Origin: VAXT01 sp963827725 | GTDB taxonomy: Bacteria; Actinomycetota; Thermoleophilia; Gaiellales; Gaiellaceae | Direction of reading: 5' to 3' | Assembly (NCBI GenBank): GCA_963827725.1 | Contig: CAWHBM010000001.1 | Location: forward strand, 1,426,001 to 1,490,000 | Length of the DNA: 64,000 bases | Shown here: positions 8,294 to 16,637 of the stretch, piece after piece | Layout: each line of letters starts with the position of its first letter | Position numbering within the stretch: position 1 is the stretch's first letter | Program-made: the position numbers and the translations under genes | Notes under the pieces: model-generated | The model's input: only the letters and a program-made list of their open reading frames with translations | What the model was told of the DNA's origin: nothing | Database searches by the model: none

Positions 8294-8299
8294 AGCCTA
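8294..8299 (-). promoter_or_regulatory. -10 element (TAGGCT) of aroQ
   Basis: GACTAGGCT ends seven bases before the aroQ ATG, and the TAG is also the stop codon of aroKB. Predicted leaderless start. Confidence 0.5.
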
Positions 8300-9679
8300 G
8301 TCTGCGATCAGCGAGTCGAGCGCCGCCCGGATCTCTGCCTCGGGCAGCTCGACGTCGGTCCGCGGGACTCCCGGCCGCTCGAGCAGGACGAGCTGGGGAC
8401 GCCCGTTCGCAGCCTTCTTGTCGCGGCCGAGCGCCTCCCAGGCGCGCTCGGGATCGACACGGACCGGCTTCGGTGAAAGGACGTCCTCGACGACGTCTGT
8501 CGGCAGGCCCGAGAGGCGCAGGGCGGCGAGCAGGCCGAGCGCGACTGCCTCGCCGTGACGCAGGCGGTAGTCGGATGCCGCTTCGAGCGCGTGCGCGAAC
8601 GTATGCCCGAGGTTGAGCGCCTTCCGCTCGCCGTGCTCGTGCGGGTCTCGGATGCAGATCGCGGTCTTGTAGGCGGCGGAGCGGCGGACGAGCTCATGCT
8701 CCGGGAGCTCCCAGAGCGACTCGCCGGCCAAGAGCCCGGTCTTCACGACCTCGGCACTGCCCTCGGAGCGCTCGTCGGGCGGAAGTGTCGCAAGCAGGCC
8801 GGGGTCGATCAGCGTCCGCGCGGGCCAGTGGAAGGCGCCGACCAGGTTCTTGCCCTCCGGGAGGTCGATCGCGGTCTTGCCCCCGATGCCTGCGTCGACC
8901 TGACCCACGAGCGTCGTCGGAACCGAAACCCACGGAATGCCGCGCAGGTAGGTCGCAGCTGCAAACCCGGCGGCGTCGGTGACCGAGCCACCGCCGAGCG
9001 CGACGAGCGTCCCCCCGCGCGGGAGACGAAGTGCGCGCCAGAGCCGCTCGACGGCCTCGAGCGTCTTCGCCTCCTCACCGGCGGGGAGCTCGTGGGTCTC
9101 CGAGAGCCCCGGGCCGAGCGCAAGCTGGGCCACCGGGCCGTGGATGCCGGCAACGTGCGCGTCGGTGACGAGAGCGACAGGCCCCTCACTCAGCCCCGCT
9201 GCGAGCCGTTCGATCCCACCAAGCTCCACCGCCACTCCCCCAGCCGCGAGGACCGCATCGTCCGCGTCGCCGGCGACTGCGTCTGCGACCTCGCGATAGA
9301 CGGGCGCGCGGCGTTCGTGGAGAGCGCGGAACGAGCCCTCGTCCGCCGCGAGGGGCCTACCGCGTCCTCCCACCCGGCGCCAGGCCTCGTCCGCGTCGAT
9401 CTCGAGGAGCACGGTGATGGCCCGCGCGCGCAGATCGCTCACGATCGCGTCCGTCTCGACGGCACCCCCGCCGAGTGCGATCACCGCCGGCTCGGTACGC
9501 CGCAGCTCGCGGCGGGCCGCCTCGGCCTCGATTCCGCGAAATGCCGGCTCTCCGCCGGCGGCGAAGAGATCGGGAATCGTTTGGCCGCTGGCATTCTCGA
9601 TCTCACGGTCGAGATCGACGAACGGCCTACCCAGGCGCTGCGCGAGCTCCGCGCCGAGCCTCGACTTCCCGGCGCCCAT
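8297..9679 (-). CDS. aroKB: shikimate kinase / 3-dehydroquinate synthase fusion
   Basis: Bifunctional shikimate pathway protein. Residues 1 to about 150 are shikimate kinase (P-loop MGAGKS, FVDLDREIE, ALGGGA, RGRPLA). The rest is 3-dehydroquinate synthase (ALGGGSVTDAAGFAAATYLRG, SVPTTLVGQVDAGIGGKTAID, LNLGHTFAHALE, RHGEAVALG). The ATG at 9679 is the only in-frame canonical start nearby, but it removes the first strand of the kinase. The same frame upstream reads LLNRHLALIGF, which is the missing strand, with no ATG, GTG or TTG. True translation therefore probably begins about 12 codons upstream at an unusual codon, or a base is wrong there. Confidence 0.88.
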   Translation of the reverse strand: MGAGKSRLGAELAQRLGRPFVDLDREIENASGQTIPDLFAAGGEPAFRGIEAEAARRELRRTEPAVIALGGGAVETDAIVSDLRARAITVLLEIDADEAWRRVGGRGRPLAADEGSFRALHERRAPVYREVADAVAGDADDAVLAAGGVAVELGGIERLAAGLSEGPVALVTDAHVAGIHGPVAQLALGPGLSETHELPAGEEAKTLEAVERLWRALRLPRGGTLVALGGGSVTDAAGFAAATYLRGIPWVSVPTTLVGQVDAGIGGKTAIDLPEGKNLVGAFHWPARTLIDPGLLATLPPDERSEGSAEVVKTGLLAGESLWELPEHELVRRSAAYKTAICIRDPHEHGERKALNLGHTFAHALEAASDYRLRHGEAVALGLLAALRLSGLPTDVVEDVLSPKPVRVDPERAWEALGRDKKAANGRPQLVLLERPGVPRTDVELPEAEIRAALDSLIAD

Positions 9680-9717
9680 GAACCCGATGAGAGCGAGGTG
9701 CCGGTTGAGGAGGGTTC

Positions 9718-10788
9718 CTAACGGGGCTGCCAGTCGATGCGCTCCAGATAGGCCTTGTGCGCCCCGGCGAAATCCGCCAGCGAGTCGCCGCCGAACTTCT
9801 CGCGAGCCGCCCGGGCCAGCTCGAACGCGACCGACGCCTCCGCGACGACGGAGAGCGCTTCGACGGCCGCGACGTCGCTTCGCTCGACGAGCGCCTCGGC
9901 GGGCTCGCCGGTGTCGAGATCGACGGAGCGCAGCGGCCGCATCAGGGTCGGCAGCGGCTTCATCGCCGCCCGGACGACGATCTGCTCGCCGTTCGAGACG
10001 CCGCCCTCAATCCCCCCGGCGTGGTTCGTCTCGCGGTAGAGGCCCCGCTCGTCACGGAAGATCTCGTCGTGTGCCGCGGAGCCCCGCTCCCTGGCGAGCT
10101 CGAAACCGTCGCCGATCTCGACTCCCTTCACCGCCTGGATCCCCATCACTGCCGCGGCGAGCCTCGCGTCGAGCCGTTCTTCCTTCGTTGCGTACGAGCC
10201 GAGGCCCGGCGGAACGCCGCGCGCGCGAACTTCGACGACACCGCCGACGGTGTCGCGGTCAGCCTTCGCCTCGTCGACGTCTCCCATCTCCAGGACGGCG
10301 CCGGTGGCTTCGACGCCGATCTGCGCGAGCAGCGACTTGGCGACGGCGCCTGCTGCCACGGTCAGCGCCGTCTGACGGGCACTCGCCCGCTCGAGTGCGT
10401 CCCGCGCGTCGGCAAGGCCGAACTTGAGCGTGCCCGCGAGGTCGGCGTGCCCGGGTCGCGGCAGCGTCACGGGTGTCGTTCCCTTGCCTTCCGGCTCACC
10501 CTCGGCCGGCCAAGGGCTCATCCCCCACTCCCAGTTCGCGTGGTCCCGGTTCGCGACGAGGAACGCGAGCGGCGTCCCGAGGGTGCGACCGTGCCGAAGG
10601 CCGGCGAGCACCTCGACCCGGTCTTGCTCGAGCTGCTGCCTGGGGCTGCGCCCGTAGCCCTGCTGGCGCCGCGCGAGATCCGCGTCGATCCGATCCCGCT
10701 CGAGAACCAGGCCTGCGGGCAAGCCGGTGAGAATCGCGACGAGCGCCGGGCCGTGCGACTCCCCGGCGGTCGTGAGCTGGAGGGTCAC
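9718..10788 (-). CDS. aroC: chorismate synthase
   Basis: Final step of the shikimate pathway: FMN-dependent elimination of phosphate from EPSP to give chorismate. The 356-residue protein starts MTLQLTTAGESHGPALVAILTG and contains ARRQQGYGRSPRQ, the conserved first half of the FMN/substrate site, plus the glycine-rich NHAGGIEGGVSNGE segment. Length is normal. The GTG start at 10788 overlaps the aroE stop codon by four bases. EPSP synthase (aroA) and DAHP synthase are not in this window. Confidence 0.95.
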   Translation of the reverse strand: MTLQLTTAGESHGPALVAILTGLPAGLVLERDRIDADLARRQQGYGRSPRQQLEQDRVEVLAGLRHGRTLGTPLAFLVANRDHANWEWGMSPWPAEGEPEGKGTTPVTLPRPGHADLAGTLKFGLADARDALERASARQTALTVAAGAVAKSLLAQIGVEATGAVLEMGDVDEAKADRDTVGGVVEVRARGVPPGLGSYATKEERLDARLAAAVMGIQAVKGVEIGDGFELARERGSAAHDEIFRDERGLYRETNHAGGIEGGVSNGEQIVVRAAMKPLPTLMRPLRSVDLDTGEPAEALVERSDVAAVEALSVVAEASVAFELARAAREKFGGDSLADFAGAHKAYLERIDWQPR

Positions 10789-11471
10789 GTCGACAAGCCT
10801 ACGGCCCTTCGCATGACCTCGACAGGCGCCGGGTTGCCGGTCCAGAGCTCGAACGAAGCCGCGCCCTGGGCCACGAGCACCTCGAGGCCGCCCACGACCC
10901 GCGCTCCTTTCTTGCGGGCGGCTCTGGCCGTGGCGGTCTCCGGATACGGGAGGTCGATGAGCATGTGTCCGGGGCCCAGCTCAACAAGGATCTCGTCCCG
11001 TTCCGAGGTTGCGTTGACGACGAGATCCGCGTCGCCCACGTCCGGTGGCCACTCGCTCTGACGGGAGAAGCTCCGCGCCTGCGGCAAGGCGTCGCGGAAT
11101 GCCGCCGCAGCTCCGCCGTCGCCGAGTACGGCCGGCCGCTTCGCCGACAGGTCGGCGAGCACTGCGGCGTCGGTCGAGTAACCGAGGATCCGATCGTCCT
11201 CGAAGACGAGCGTGTTCACGGAGGGGAGATCGGTCTCCGCGAGCGCCGCGGCGGCGGCCTTGTGCGGCGTGGTCACGTTCGCTCCCGCGAAGCCGGCCGC
11301 GGCGAGGCCGCGGACGGCGATCTCGAAGCGCTCCGGCGGAACGTCGCACGCGACGTAGGCCCAGTCGAGCCCCCGCGCAGCGAAGGCCGCATTCTGCATA
11401 TGCGGCGAGAGCGAGCCGGCAACCGGGTGTCCGAGCAGGGCCACGAGCCGCGTCGTTGCGGCTAACGACAT
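10785..11471 (-). CDS. aroE: shikimate dehydrogenase, unusually short
   Basis: NADP-dependent reduction of 3-dehydroshikimate. The protein has 228 residues against a usual 270-280. Substrate-site motifs remain: GSLSPHMQNAAF, NVTTPHK with the catalytic lysine, STD with the catalytic aspartate, and VAQGAASFELWTG. Two parts are altered. The usual AR.IGAVNT segment is cut to SVNT, and the nucleotide loop GAGGA.R reads GDGGAAAAF. The fold seems trimmed rather than broken, and no frameshift is visible. It sits between mltG (10-base overlap) and aroC (4-base overlap). Confidence 0.85.
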   Translation of the reverse strand: MSLAATTRLVALLGHPVAGSLSPHMQNAAFAARGLDWAYVACDVPPERFEIAVRGLAAAGFAGANVTTPHKAAAAALAETDLPSVNTLVFEDDRILGYSTDAAVLADLSAKRPAVLGDGGAAAAFRDALPQARSFSRQSEWPPDVGDADLVVNATSERDEILVELGPGHMLIDLPYPETATARAARKKGARVVGGLEVLVAQGAASFELWTGNPAPVEVMRRAVGLST

Positions 11472-12406
11472 CCGTAGCCGTACTCGCAGGACTTCTCGTA
11501 GAACTCGTCTTCGCTCGCGGTGAAGAAGTGGTGGACCTTGTCGGGTTTGCGGACGAAGTGGATGTAGTCCACCTTCGCCGGATGCGCCGCCGCCTGCATC
11601 GAGGCGAGCCCCGGGTTCGCGATTGGCGTCGGCGGCAGGCCGAGGATGTTCGGGTTGCGCGTGTTGTAGGGGTTCGAGCTCTGCAGCTGCGAGTTCGTCA
11701 GCGACTCCGTGGGCGGCACGTTCAGGCCGTAGCGCGTCGTCGCATCGATGCCGAGGTTCATCCCGGCCTTGAGCCGGTTGTAGACCACGGCCGCGACAAG
11801 GGCTCGTTCCTCGGGTGCGATCACTTCTTTCTCGACCAGCGAGGCGATGATCAGCACGTCATACGGAGTCAGCCTCCTCGACTTCGCGTAGTCGAGGTCG
11901 ACCTTTGCCCAGTTGGTCTGGAACGACTCGAGCTGCCGGTTGACCAGCTGCCGCGAGGTCGTCGCGGGCTCGAACTCATAGGTGGCCGGGAAGAGGAAGC
12001 CCTCGAGGGGCCGACGCTTACCGTCGTTGGCGAACTTGCCCGGGATCTTCGAGCGCGCCGTCGCCGCCAGGTACTCGCTCGACGAAAGCCGCGGACTGAT
12101 CTTGCGCTTCTCCCTGGCGATCTCGTTGACCGCCTTGATGCGCTCGGCCATCTGCGCGCGCGTGAACCCCTCGGGAAAGATGATCTTCAGTGCGGGGGGC
12201 GCGACCGGGACCGTGGGCGTCGTCGTCTTCTCGTCGGCGCTGTTGATGCTCCCGACGGCCACGGTCACGAGCCAGACGGCCAGACCGAGCCCGCCGGCGA
12301 GCAGAACGAGCGCGATCGCGCGCCTCGTCGCTAACTGCCCCTTCGAAGGACGCGACCGGCGGCGCGGCGGATCCGAGGCGCTCAAGGGGCCGCGCGGCTC
12401 GACCAC
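11462..12406 (-). CDS. mltG: endolytic murein transglycosylase MltG
   Basis: Membrane-anchored lytic transglycosylase that cuts nascent glycan strands and is thought to release them from synthesis. A basic proline-rich cytoplasmic tail (1-29) precedes one membrane helix (about 30-52). The YceG domain follows, with LEGFLFPATYEF, the catalytic Glu in IIASLVEKE, and the substrate loop YNTRNPNILGLPPTPIANPG. Length 314 is normal. It overlaps ruvX upstream by 25 bases and aroE downstream; mltG next to ruvX and aroE is a conserved order in Gram-positive bacteria. Confidence 0.95.
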   Translation of the reverse strand: MVEPRGPLSASDPPRRRSRPSKGQLATRRAIALVLLAGGLGLAVWLVTVAVGSINSADEKTTTPTVPVAPPALKIIFPEGFTRAQMAERIKAVNEIAREKRKISPRLSSSEYLAATARSKIPGKFANDGKRRPLEGFLFPATYEFEPATTSRQLVNRQLESFQTNWAKVDLDYAKSRRLTPYDVLIIASLVEKEVIAPEERALVAAVVYNRLKAGMNLGIDATTRYGLNVPPTESLTNSQLQSSNPYNTRNPNILGLPPTPIANPGLASMQAAAHPAKVDYIHFVRKPDKVHHFFTASEDEFYEKSCEYGYGCR

Positions 12407-12780
12407 GTCAGATAACTCGAGAGGAGATGCGCAGCGGCACGGGCATCGGTGGGATGGCTGCCTCCCCCGCCCTGCTCGGCGAGGTCGGTCGTGAAGCGCT
12501 CGTCGAAGCTCTCGATCGGAACGTCGATCGCATCGCGCAGAAGCGTGACGAACGCCTCCGTCTCAGCGGCCTGCTGGCCGTGCTCCCCGCTCAGGGTGAG
12601 CGGCAGGCCGACGATTACGCGCTCGGCCTCGTGCTCGCGCACGAGCTCTACGAGGCGTGCGAGCCCGTCCTCGGACCGAGCTTGCTCGACCACGCCGACC
12701 GGGCGCGCAACGGTCCCGGTCGGATCCGAGACGGCAACGCCCGTGCGCGCAGAGCCGTAGTCGAGGGCGAGGACCTTCAT
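12382..12780 (-). CDS. ruvX: RuvX/YqgF family pre-16S rRNA nuclease
   Basis: RNase H-fold nuclease; YqgF matures the 16S rRNA 5' end in E. coli and was also proposed as a Holliday junction resolvase. The 132-residue protein has the acidic residues in LALDYGSARTGVAVSD, VGLPLTLSG, ESFDERFTT and TDARAAAHLL. The ATG at 12780 overlaps the alaS stop codon (ATGA). alaS-ruvX-mltG is a widely conserved gene string. Confidence 0.93.
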   Translation of the reverse strand: MKVLALDYGSARTGVAVSDPTGTVARPVGVVEQARSEDGLARLVELVREHEAERVIVGLPLTLSGEHGQQAAETEAFVTLLRDAIDVPIESFDERFTTDLAEQGGGGSHPTDARAAAHLLSSYLTWSSRAAP

Positions 12781-15302
12781 GATCGAAGCGCGGAAGCTAT
12801 CTCGCTCCTTCCGACTTCGTAGGCATCGGCGAGCCCGGCGGGGTTCTTCCCGCCGGCCTCGGCCAGGGTCGGCTTTCCGCCCCCACCCCCGTCGATCTTC
12901 TTCGCGGCTTCCTTGACGATCGCGACCGCGTCGGCGCCTTTGTCGACCGTTGCCTGATCGAGATTGACGACGAGGTACGCGCGGCCGTCGTCGATGGAGC
13001 CGAGCAACACCCCGTTTGCTTGCTTCGACTGCCGGATCTGATCGGAGAGCTCCCGCAGCGCGGGTCCCTTGAGCGACTTCACCTCGGCCGTCACGATCCC
13101 GTCCGACTCGTCGCGGAACTCGACCTCGGTGTCGGCGGCCTTCGGCCCCTTCTTCGCGTCCTTACGGGCTCGCGCAAGCTCGTCGCGGAGCTCCTCGGCC
13201 TCGTGCGCCTTGCCTTGCAGATAGGCGAACGCATCCGAGGAAGTGATGGCTTCGATTCTCCGAGCGCCGGAACCGACGGACGCCTCGGAGAGGAGGACGA
13301 ACGGACCGATCTCGGCAGTCCGCCGAACGTGGGTGCCGCCGCAGAGCTCGCGAGAGAAGCCGGGAACCTCAACCACACGCACCTCGTCGCCGTAGCGCTC
13401 TCCGAAGAGCATCATCGCGCCGAGGTTCCGCGCCTCGTCGATCGGCGTCACGAACGTCCGCACCGGCAGGTTCTCGAACACCCTCTCGTTGACGATCTGC
13501 TCGACTCGGCCTCGCTCGTCCGGAGTCAGCGCCTGCCCGTGCGTGAAGTCGAAACGCAGCTTGTCGGGCCTGACCGCGGACCCCGCCTGGCGGACGTGCT
13601 CGCCGAGCACATCGCGAAGGGCCTGGTGGAGCAAATGGGTCGCGGTGTGGTTGGCCATCGTCGGAAAGCGAACCGTCCAGGAGACGACGGCGCGCACACG
13701 GTCGCCCTCGGCAAAGCCCTCGCCGTGGAAGAGGAGCACCTGGTCGTCACCGACCCGGTAGGCCTCCTCGAGCTCAGCGCGCACGCCTGTCTCGTCGTGC
13801 TCGATGAAGCCCGTGTCGCTCACCTGCCCGCCACCCTCCGGGTAGAAGGGCGACTCGCGGAGCTTGGCGAGAAAATCGCCGCTTTCGAGCTGCTCGAGCG
13901 CGCCGATCTGCGTGAGCACCTCCGTCTTCTCGTAGCCGACGAACTCGGTCTGGAAGCCTGCTTTCTCGGCGAACTCCGCCGCCCGGGCTTCCTCTCGGCC
14001 CGCGCCTGCGCGTGAGCGAGCACGCTGTTCACTCATCAGGCGCGTGAACGTCTCCTCGTCGATGGCCATCCCGCGGTCCAGCGCCAGCTCGCGTGTCAGC
14101 TCGAGCGGAAAGCCGAAGGTGTCGTGGAGCAGAAACGTGTCCTCGCCCGAGATCGCTCCCTTGGCGGCGATGTCCTCGAAGAGCTTCAGGCCACGTTCGA
14201 GCGTCTGCGAAAAGCGCTCTTCCTCGGCCCGCACGATCTCCTGGATCCGGTCCCGGTTCTCGACAAGCTCGGGGTACCACGGCCCCATTTGCTCTGCGAC
14301 GACGTCGGTGACGCGCCAGAGGTCGTCGAGACCGATCGTGCGCGCCTGCTGAACGGCGCGGCGGATGATCCTGCGCAGGACATAGCCGCGGCCCTCGTTC
14401 GAAGGCAGGACGCCGTCGCCGACCAGGAACGTCATCCCGCGGCCGTGGTCGGCCAGGATCCTGTGCGCCTTCGTCGCCTTCTCCGATTCGCCGACGGCGA
14501 CGCCGCTCTCCGCCGCGATCCAGTCCATGATCGACTGGTAGCCGTCGGTCTCGTAGACCGAGACGACGCCCTGGAGGATGCTTGCCGCCCGTTCGAGACC
14601 CATGCCGGTGTCGACGTTTTGCTTGGGAAGCGGGGTGACGGTGCCGTCGGCGTGCAGTTCGAACTCCATGAAGACGAGGTTCCAGAACTCGAGGTACCGC
14701 TCGCAGGTGCAGCCCGGAGCACATTCCAGGCGCCCGCAGCCAAGCGCCTCGCCGCGGTCGTAGAAGAGCTCTGTGTCGGGCCCGCACGGCCCGGGCCCGC
14801 CGACCGACCAGAAGTTGTCGGAGCGGCCGAGGCGGAGGATCCGCTCGGGTGGCATCCCGATCTTCTCCCAGAGCCGCACTGCCTCCTCGTCCTCGCCGAG
14901 CCCGAGCTCCGAGTCGCCCGCGAAGACCGTCACCGAGAAGAGGTCGGGGTCGATCTTCATGTGGTCGAAGACGAACTCCCAGGCGAACTCGATCGCGCCT
15001 TCCTTGAAGTACTGGCCGAACGAGAAGTTGCCGAGCATCTCGAAGAAGGTCAGGTAGCGGCCGTCGAGCCCGACCTCGTCGATGTCTGGGGTTCGAAAGA
15101 CCTTTTGCGACGTGGCCAGGAGCGGAGCAGGCGGCTGCTCTCGGCCGAGGAAGTACGGCATCAGTGGCTGCATGCCGGCGCTGTTCAGGAGCGTCGAGTG
15201 GTCCCAGTCAGGTGGGACGAGCGAACCGGATGGATGCCGCTTGTGCCCCTTCGACTCGAAGAACGAGAGGTAGCCCTCGCGAAGCTCTGCGGTTGTGCGC
15301 AT
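12777..15302 (-). CDS. alaS: alanyl-tRNA synthetase
   Basis: Charges tRNA-Ala. The 841-residue protein has a class II catalytic core at the start (LREGYLSFFESKGHKRHPS, FFEMLGNFSFGQYFKEGAI) and the editing domain with its zinc ligands in HTATHLLHQAL and CGGTH. A C-terminal helical/DHHA1 region with a Gly-rich loop (KKIDGGGGGKPTLAEAGG) completes it. It is a little shorter than the common 870-890. TACAAT ends seven bases before the ATG at 15302, so transcription may begin at the start codon. ruvX follows with a four-base overlap. Confidence 0.97.
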   Translation of the reverse strand: MRTTAELREGYLSFFESKGHKRHPSGSLVPPDWDHSTLLNSAGMQPLMPYFLGREQPPAPLLATSQKVFRTPDIDEVGLDGRYLTFFEMLGNFSFGQYFKEGAIEFAWEFVFDHMKIDPDLFSVTVFAGDSELGLGEDEEAVRLWEKIGMPPERILRLGRSDNFWSVGGPGPCGPDTELFYDRGEALGCGRLECAPGCTCERYLEFWNLVFMEFELHADGTVTPLPKQNVDTGMGLERAASILQGVVSVYETDGYQSIMDWIAAESGVAVGESEKATKAHRILADHGRGMTFLVGDGVLPSNEGRGYVLRRIIRRAVQQARTIGLDDLWRVTDVVAEQMGPWYPELVENRDRIQEIVRAEEERFSQTLERGLKLFEDIAAKGAISGEDTFLLHDTFGFPLELTRELALDRGMAIDEETFTRLMSEQRARSRAGAGREEARAAEFAEKAGFQTEFVGYEKTEVLTQIGALEQLESGDFLAKLRESPFYPEGGGQVSDTGFIEHDETGVRAELEEAYRVGDDQVLLFHGEGFAEGDRVRAVVSWTVRFPTMANHTATHLLHQALRDVLGEHVRQAGSAVRPDKLRFDFTHGQALTPDERGRVEQIVNERVFENLPVRTFVTPIDEARNLGAMMLFGERYGDEVRVVEVPGFSRELCGGTHVRRTAEIGPFVLLSEASVGSGARRIEAITSSDAFAYLQGKAHEAEELRDELARARKDAKKGPKAADTEVEFRDESDGIVTAEVKSLKGPALRELSDQIRQSKQANGVLLGSIDDGRAYLVVNLDQATVDKGADAVAIVKEAAKKIDGGGGGKPTLAEAGGKNPAGLADAYEVGRSEIASALRS

Positions 15303-15309
15303 GAAGGTG

Positions 15310-15315
15310 ATTGTA
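15310..15315 (-). promoter_or_regulatory. -10 element (TACAAT) of alaS
   Basis: TACAAT is seven bases before the alaS ATG; a transcript starting at the usual distance would be leaderless. The 13-base context CGACTCGTACAAT is nearly identical to the sequence before gltX (CGACTCGTACGAT), another aminoacyl-tRNA synthetase gene. The remaining bases back to sigB show no other feature I recognise. Confidence 0.5.
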
Positions 15316-15415
15316 CGAGTCGCACTTCCGGCACGATCTTGGCTCAGCCCTGTGCGCTTTTCGTGAATACGATTGCGTCGGGGAGGAGGCCGGGCGAACC
15401 TTCTTTAGGAGACCG

Positions 15416-16192
15416 TCAGCCCTGAGCCGCGCGATTGGAAGCCGGCTCCGGCTCCTCGCTTCCGATCTCGTCCCGGATCTTCTCGAGCGCGCGCCGGATC
15501 AGGCGCGACACGTGCATCTGGGAGATTCCGACCTGCTGGGCGATCTGCGACTGCGTCAGTCCCTTGAAGAACCGGAGGTGCAGGATCATCCGCTCGCGCT
15601 CGTCGAGCACGCGGAACCCCGGTGCGAGGACAGCCCGGTCCTCCGACACTTCGTACTGGGGCTCGTCCGCCCCGAGCGACTCGAGTGGATCGAGCTCGCC
15701 GTCCTCGTCCGACCCTCCTCCGGTCGAGAGCGAGACCGAGCTGTACGCCCGACCGCTTTCGAGCGCCTCGACGACGAGCTCCTCCTCCTGGCCCGCGACC
15801 TTTGCCAGCTCCGGGATCGTCGGAGAGCGTCCGAGTTGGACCGTCTGCTCCTCGATCAGCTTCGAGAGCTGGACGTTCAGCTCCTGCAGGCCGCGCGGCA
15901 CCCGCACGGACCAGCCTTTGTCGCGGAAGTGACGCTTGATCTCGCCGATGATGTTCGGCGTCGCATAGGTCGTCAGCTCGACCCCGCGGTCGACGTCGAA
16001 CCGGTCGATCGCCTTGATGAGGCCGATGGCCCCGATCTGGACGAGGTCGTCGAGCTGCTCGCCGCGATACGAGTACCGCCGGGCGAGCGAGCGGACGAGG
16101 GACATGTACTGCTCGATCAGCTCCTGACGCGCCGCGAGGTCTCCATCCTCGTGGTACCGGCGCAGGAGCTTGCGATCTTCGGCCGAGGTCAC
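15416..16192 (-). CDS. sigB: RNA polymerase sigma factor, SigB/SigF family
   Basis: Group 3 sigma factor of the general stress/sporulation-like class. The 258-residue protein shows region 2 (LIEQYMSLVRSLARRY, DLVQIGAIGLIKAIDRFD, YATPNIIGEIKRHFRDKGW), region 3 (SVRVPRGLQELNVQLSKL) and region 4 with the helix-turn-helix LTQSQIAQQVGISQMHVSRLIRR. It is translated right after the RsbW-like gene with a four-base overlap (ATGA), which indicates regulation by partner switching with that protein. It has a Ser/Gly/Asp-rich linker between regions 3 and 4. Confidence 0.95.
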   Translation of the reverse strand: MTSAEDRKLLRRYHEDGDLAARQELIEQYMSLVRSLARRYSYRGEQLDDLVQIGAIGLIKAIDRFDVDRGVELTTYATPNIIGEIKRHFRDKGWSVRVPRGLQELNVQLSKLIEEQTVQLGRSPTIPELAKVAGQEEELVVEALESGRAYSSVSLSTGGGSDEDGELDPLESLGADEPQYEVSEDRAVLAPGFRVLDERERMILHLRFFKGLTQSQIAQQVGISQMHVSRLIRRALEKIRDEIGSEEPEPASNRAAQG

Positions 16193-16575
16193 TTCCCGCT
16201 CCCGCCCACGGCCTTCGTCAGCGTCACCCAGTCGCCATCCTCGCCGGCCTCGAGCTCGACGCGGTCGACGACGGTGTCGAGGATCCGGCGCAGCCCGACG
16301 TCTTCCCCCTCAGTTGCTTCGACGTCGAGCTCGTCGCGAACGCCGTCGCGCAGAGGGCCGATCGCCGTCTCGATCTCGTCGTCCCTCAGCGTGACGGTGA
16401 TCGTCACTTCTTCGCCCGCGCGTGTCCGCTCGAGCACCGCGTCGAGTGCCAGCTGTAGGTCCTCGAGATGCTCGATCGTCAGCTTGAGGCGGATGCCGAG
16501 GCCGCCCACGACGAGGTGCGCGACGCTATAGAGCGCGCGGTCGTGAGGGATCGTGAGTTTGATCTCGTCGTTCAT
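16189..16575 (-). CDS. RsbW-like anti-sigma factor, GHKL fold
   Basis: 128-residue protein upstream of and overlapping the SigB-type gene. The overall fold pattern (IPHDRALYSVAHLVVGGLGIRL, EHLEDLQLALDAVLERT, EVTITVTLRDDEIETAIGP) matches the HATPase anti-sigma family RsbW/SpoIIAB. The N box that normally carries the E..NA..H signature for ATP/Mg binding reads DAVLERT, and I see no clear G1 motif (DxGxG). It may bind the sigma factor without kinase activity. Upstream lies a 14-base imperfect palindrome (16593-16606). Function is inferred from fold and neighbourhood. Confidence 0.75.
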   Translation of the reverse strand: MNDEIKLTIPHDRALYSVAHLVVGGLGIRLKLTIEHLEDLQLALDAVLERTRAGEEVTITVTLRDDEIETAIGPLRDGVRDELDVEATEGEDVGLRRILDTVVDRVELEAGEDGDWVTLTKAVGGSGK

Positions 16576-16592
16576 GAAGGGGGGTCACCTCT

Positions 16593-16606
16593 CGTTGTGG
16601 ACAACG
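16593..16606. promoter_or_regulatory. inverted repeat CGTTGT-N2-ACAACG upstream of the anti-sigma gene
   Basis: Two exact 6-base arms separated by two bases, located 18 bases before the anti-sigma start codon. It could be an operator or part of a stress promoter. No experimental basis. Confidence 0.25.
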
Positions 16607-16637
16607 GCGCTGGGCGGCGTCTGGGTGCGGGTGCGGC

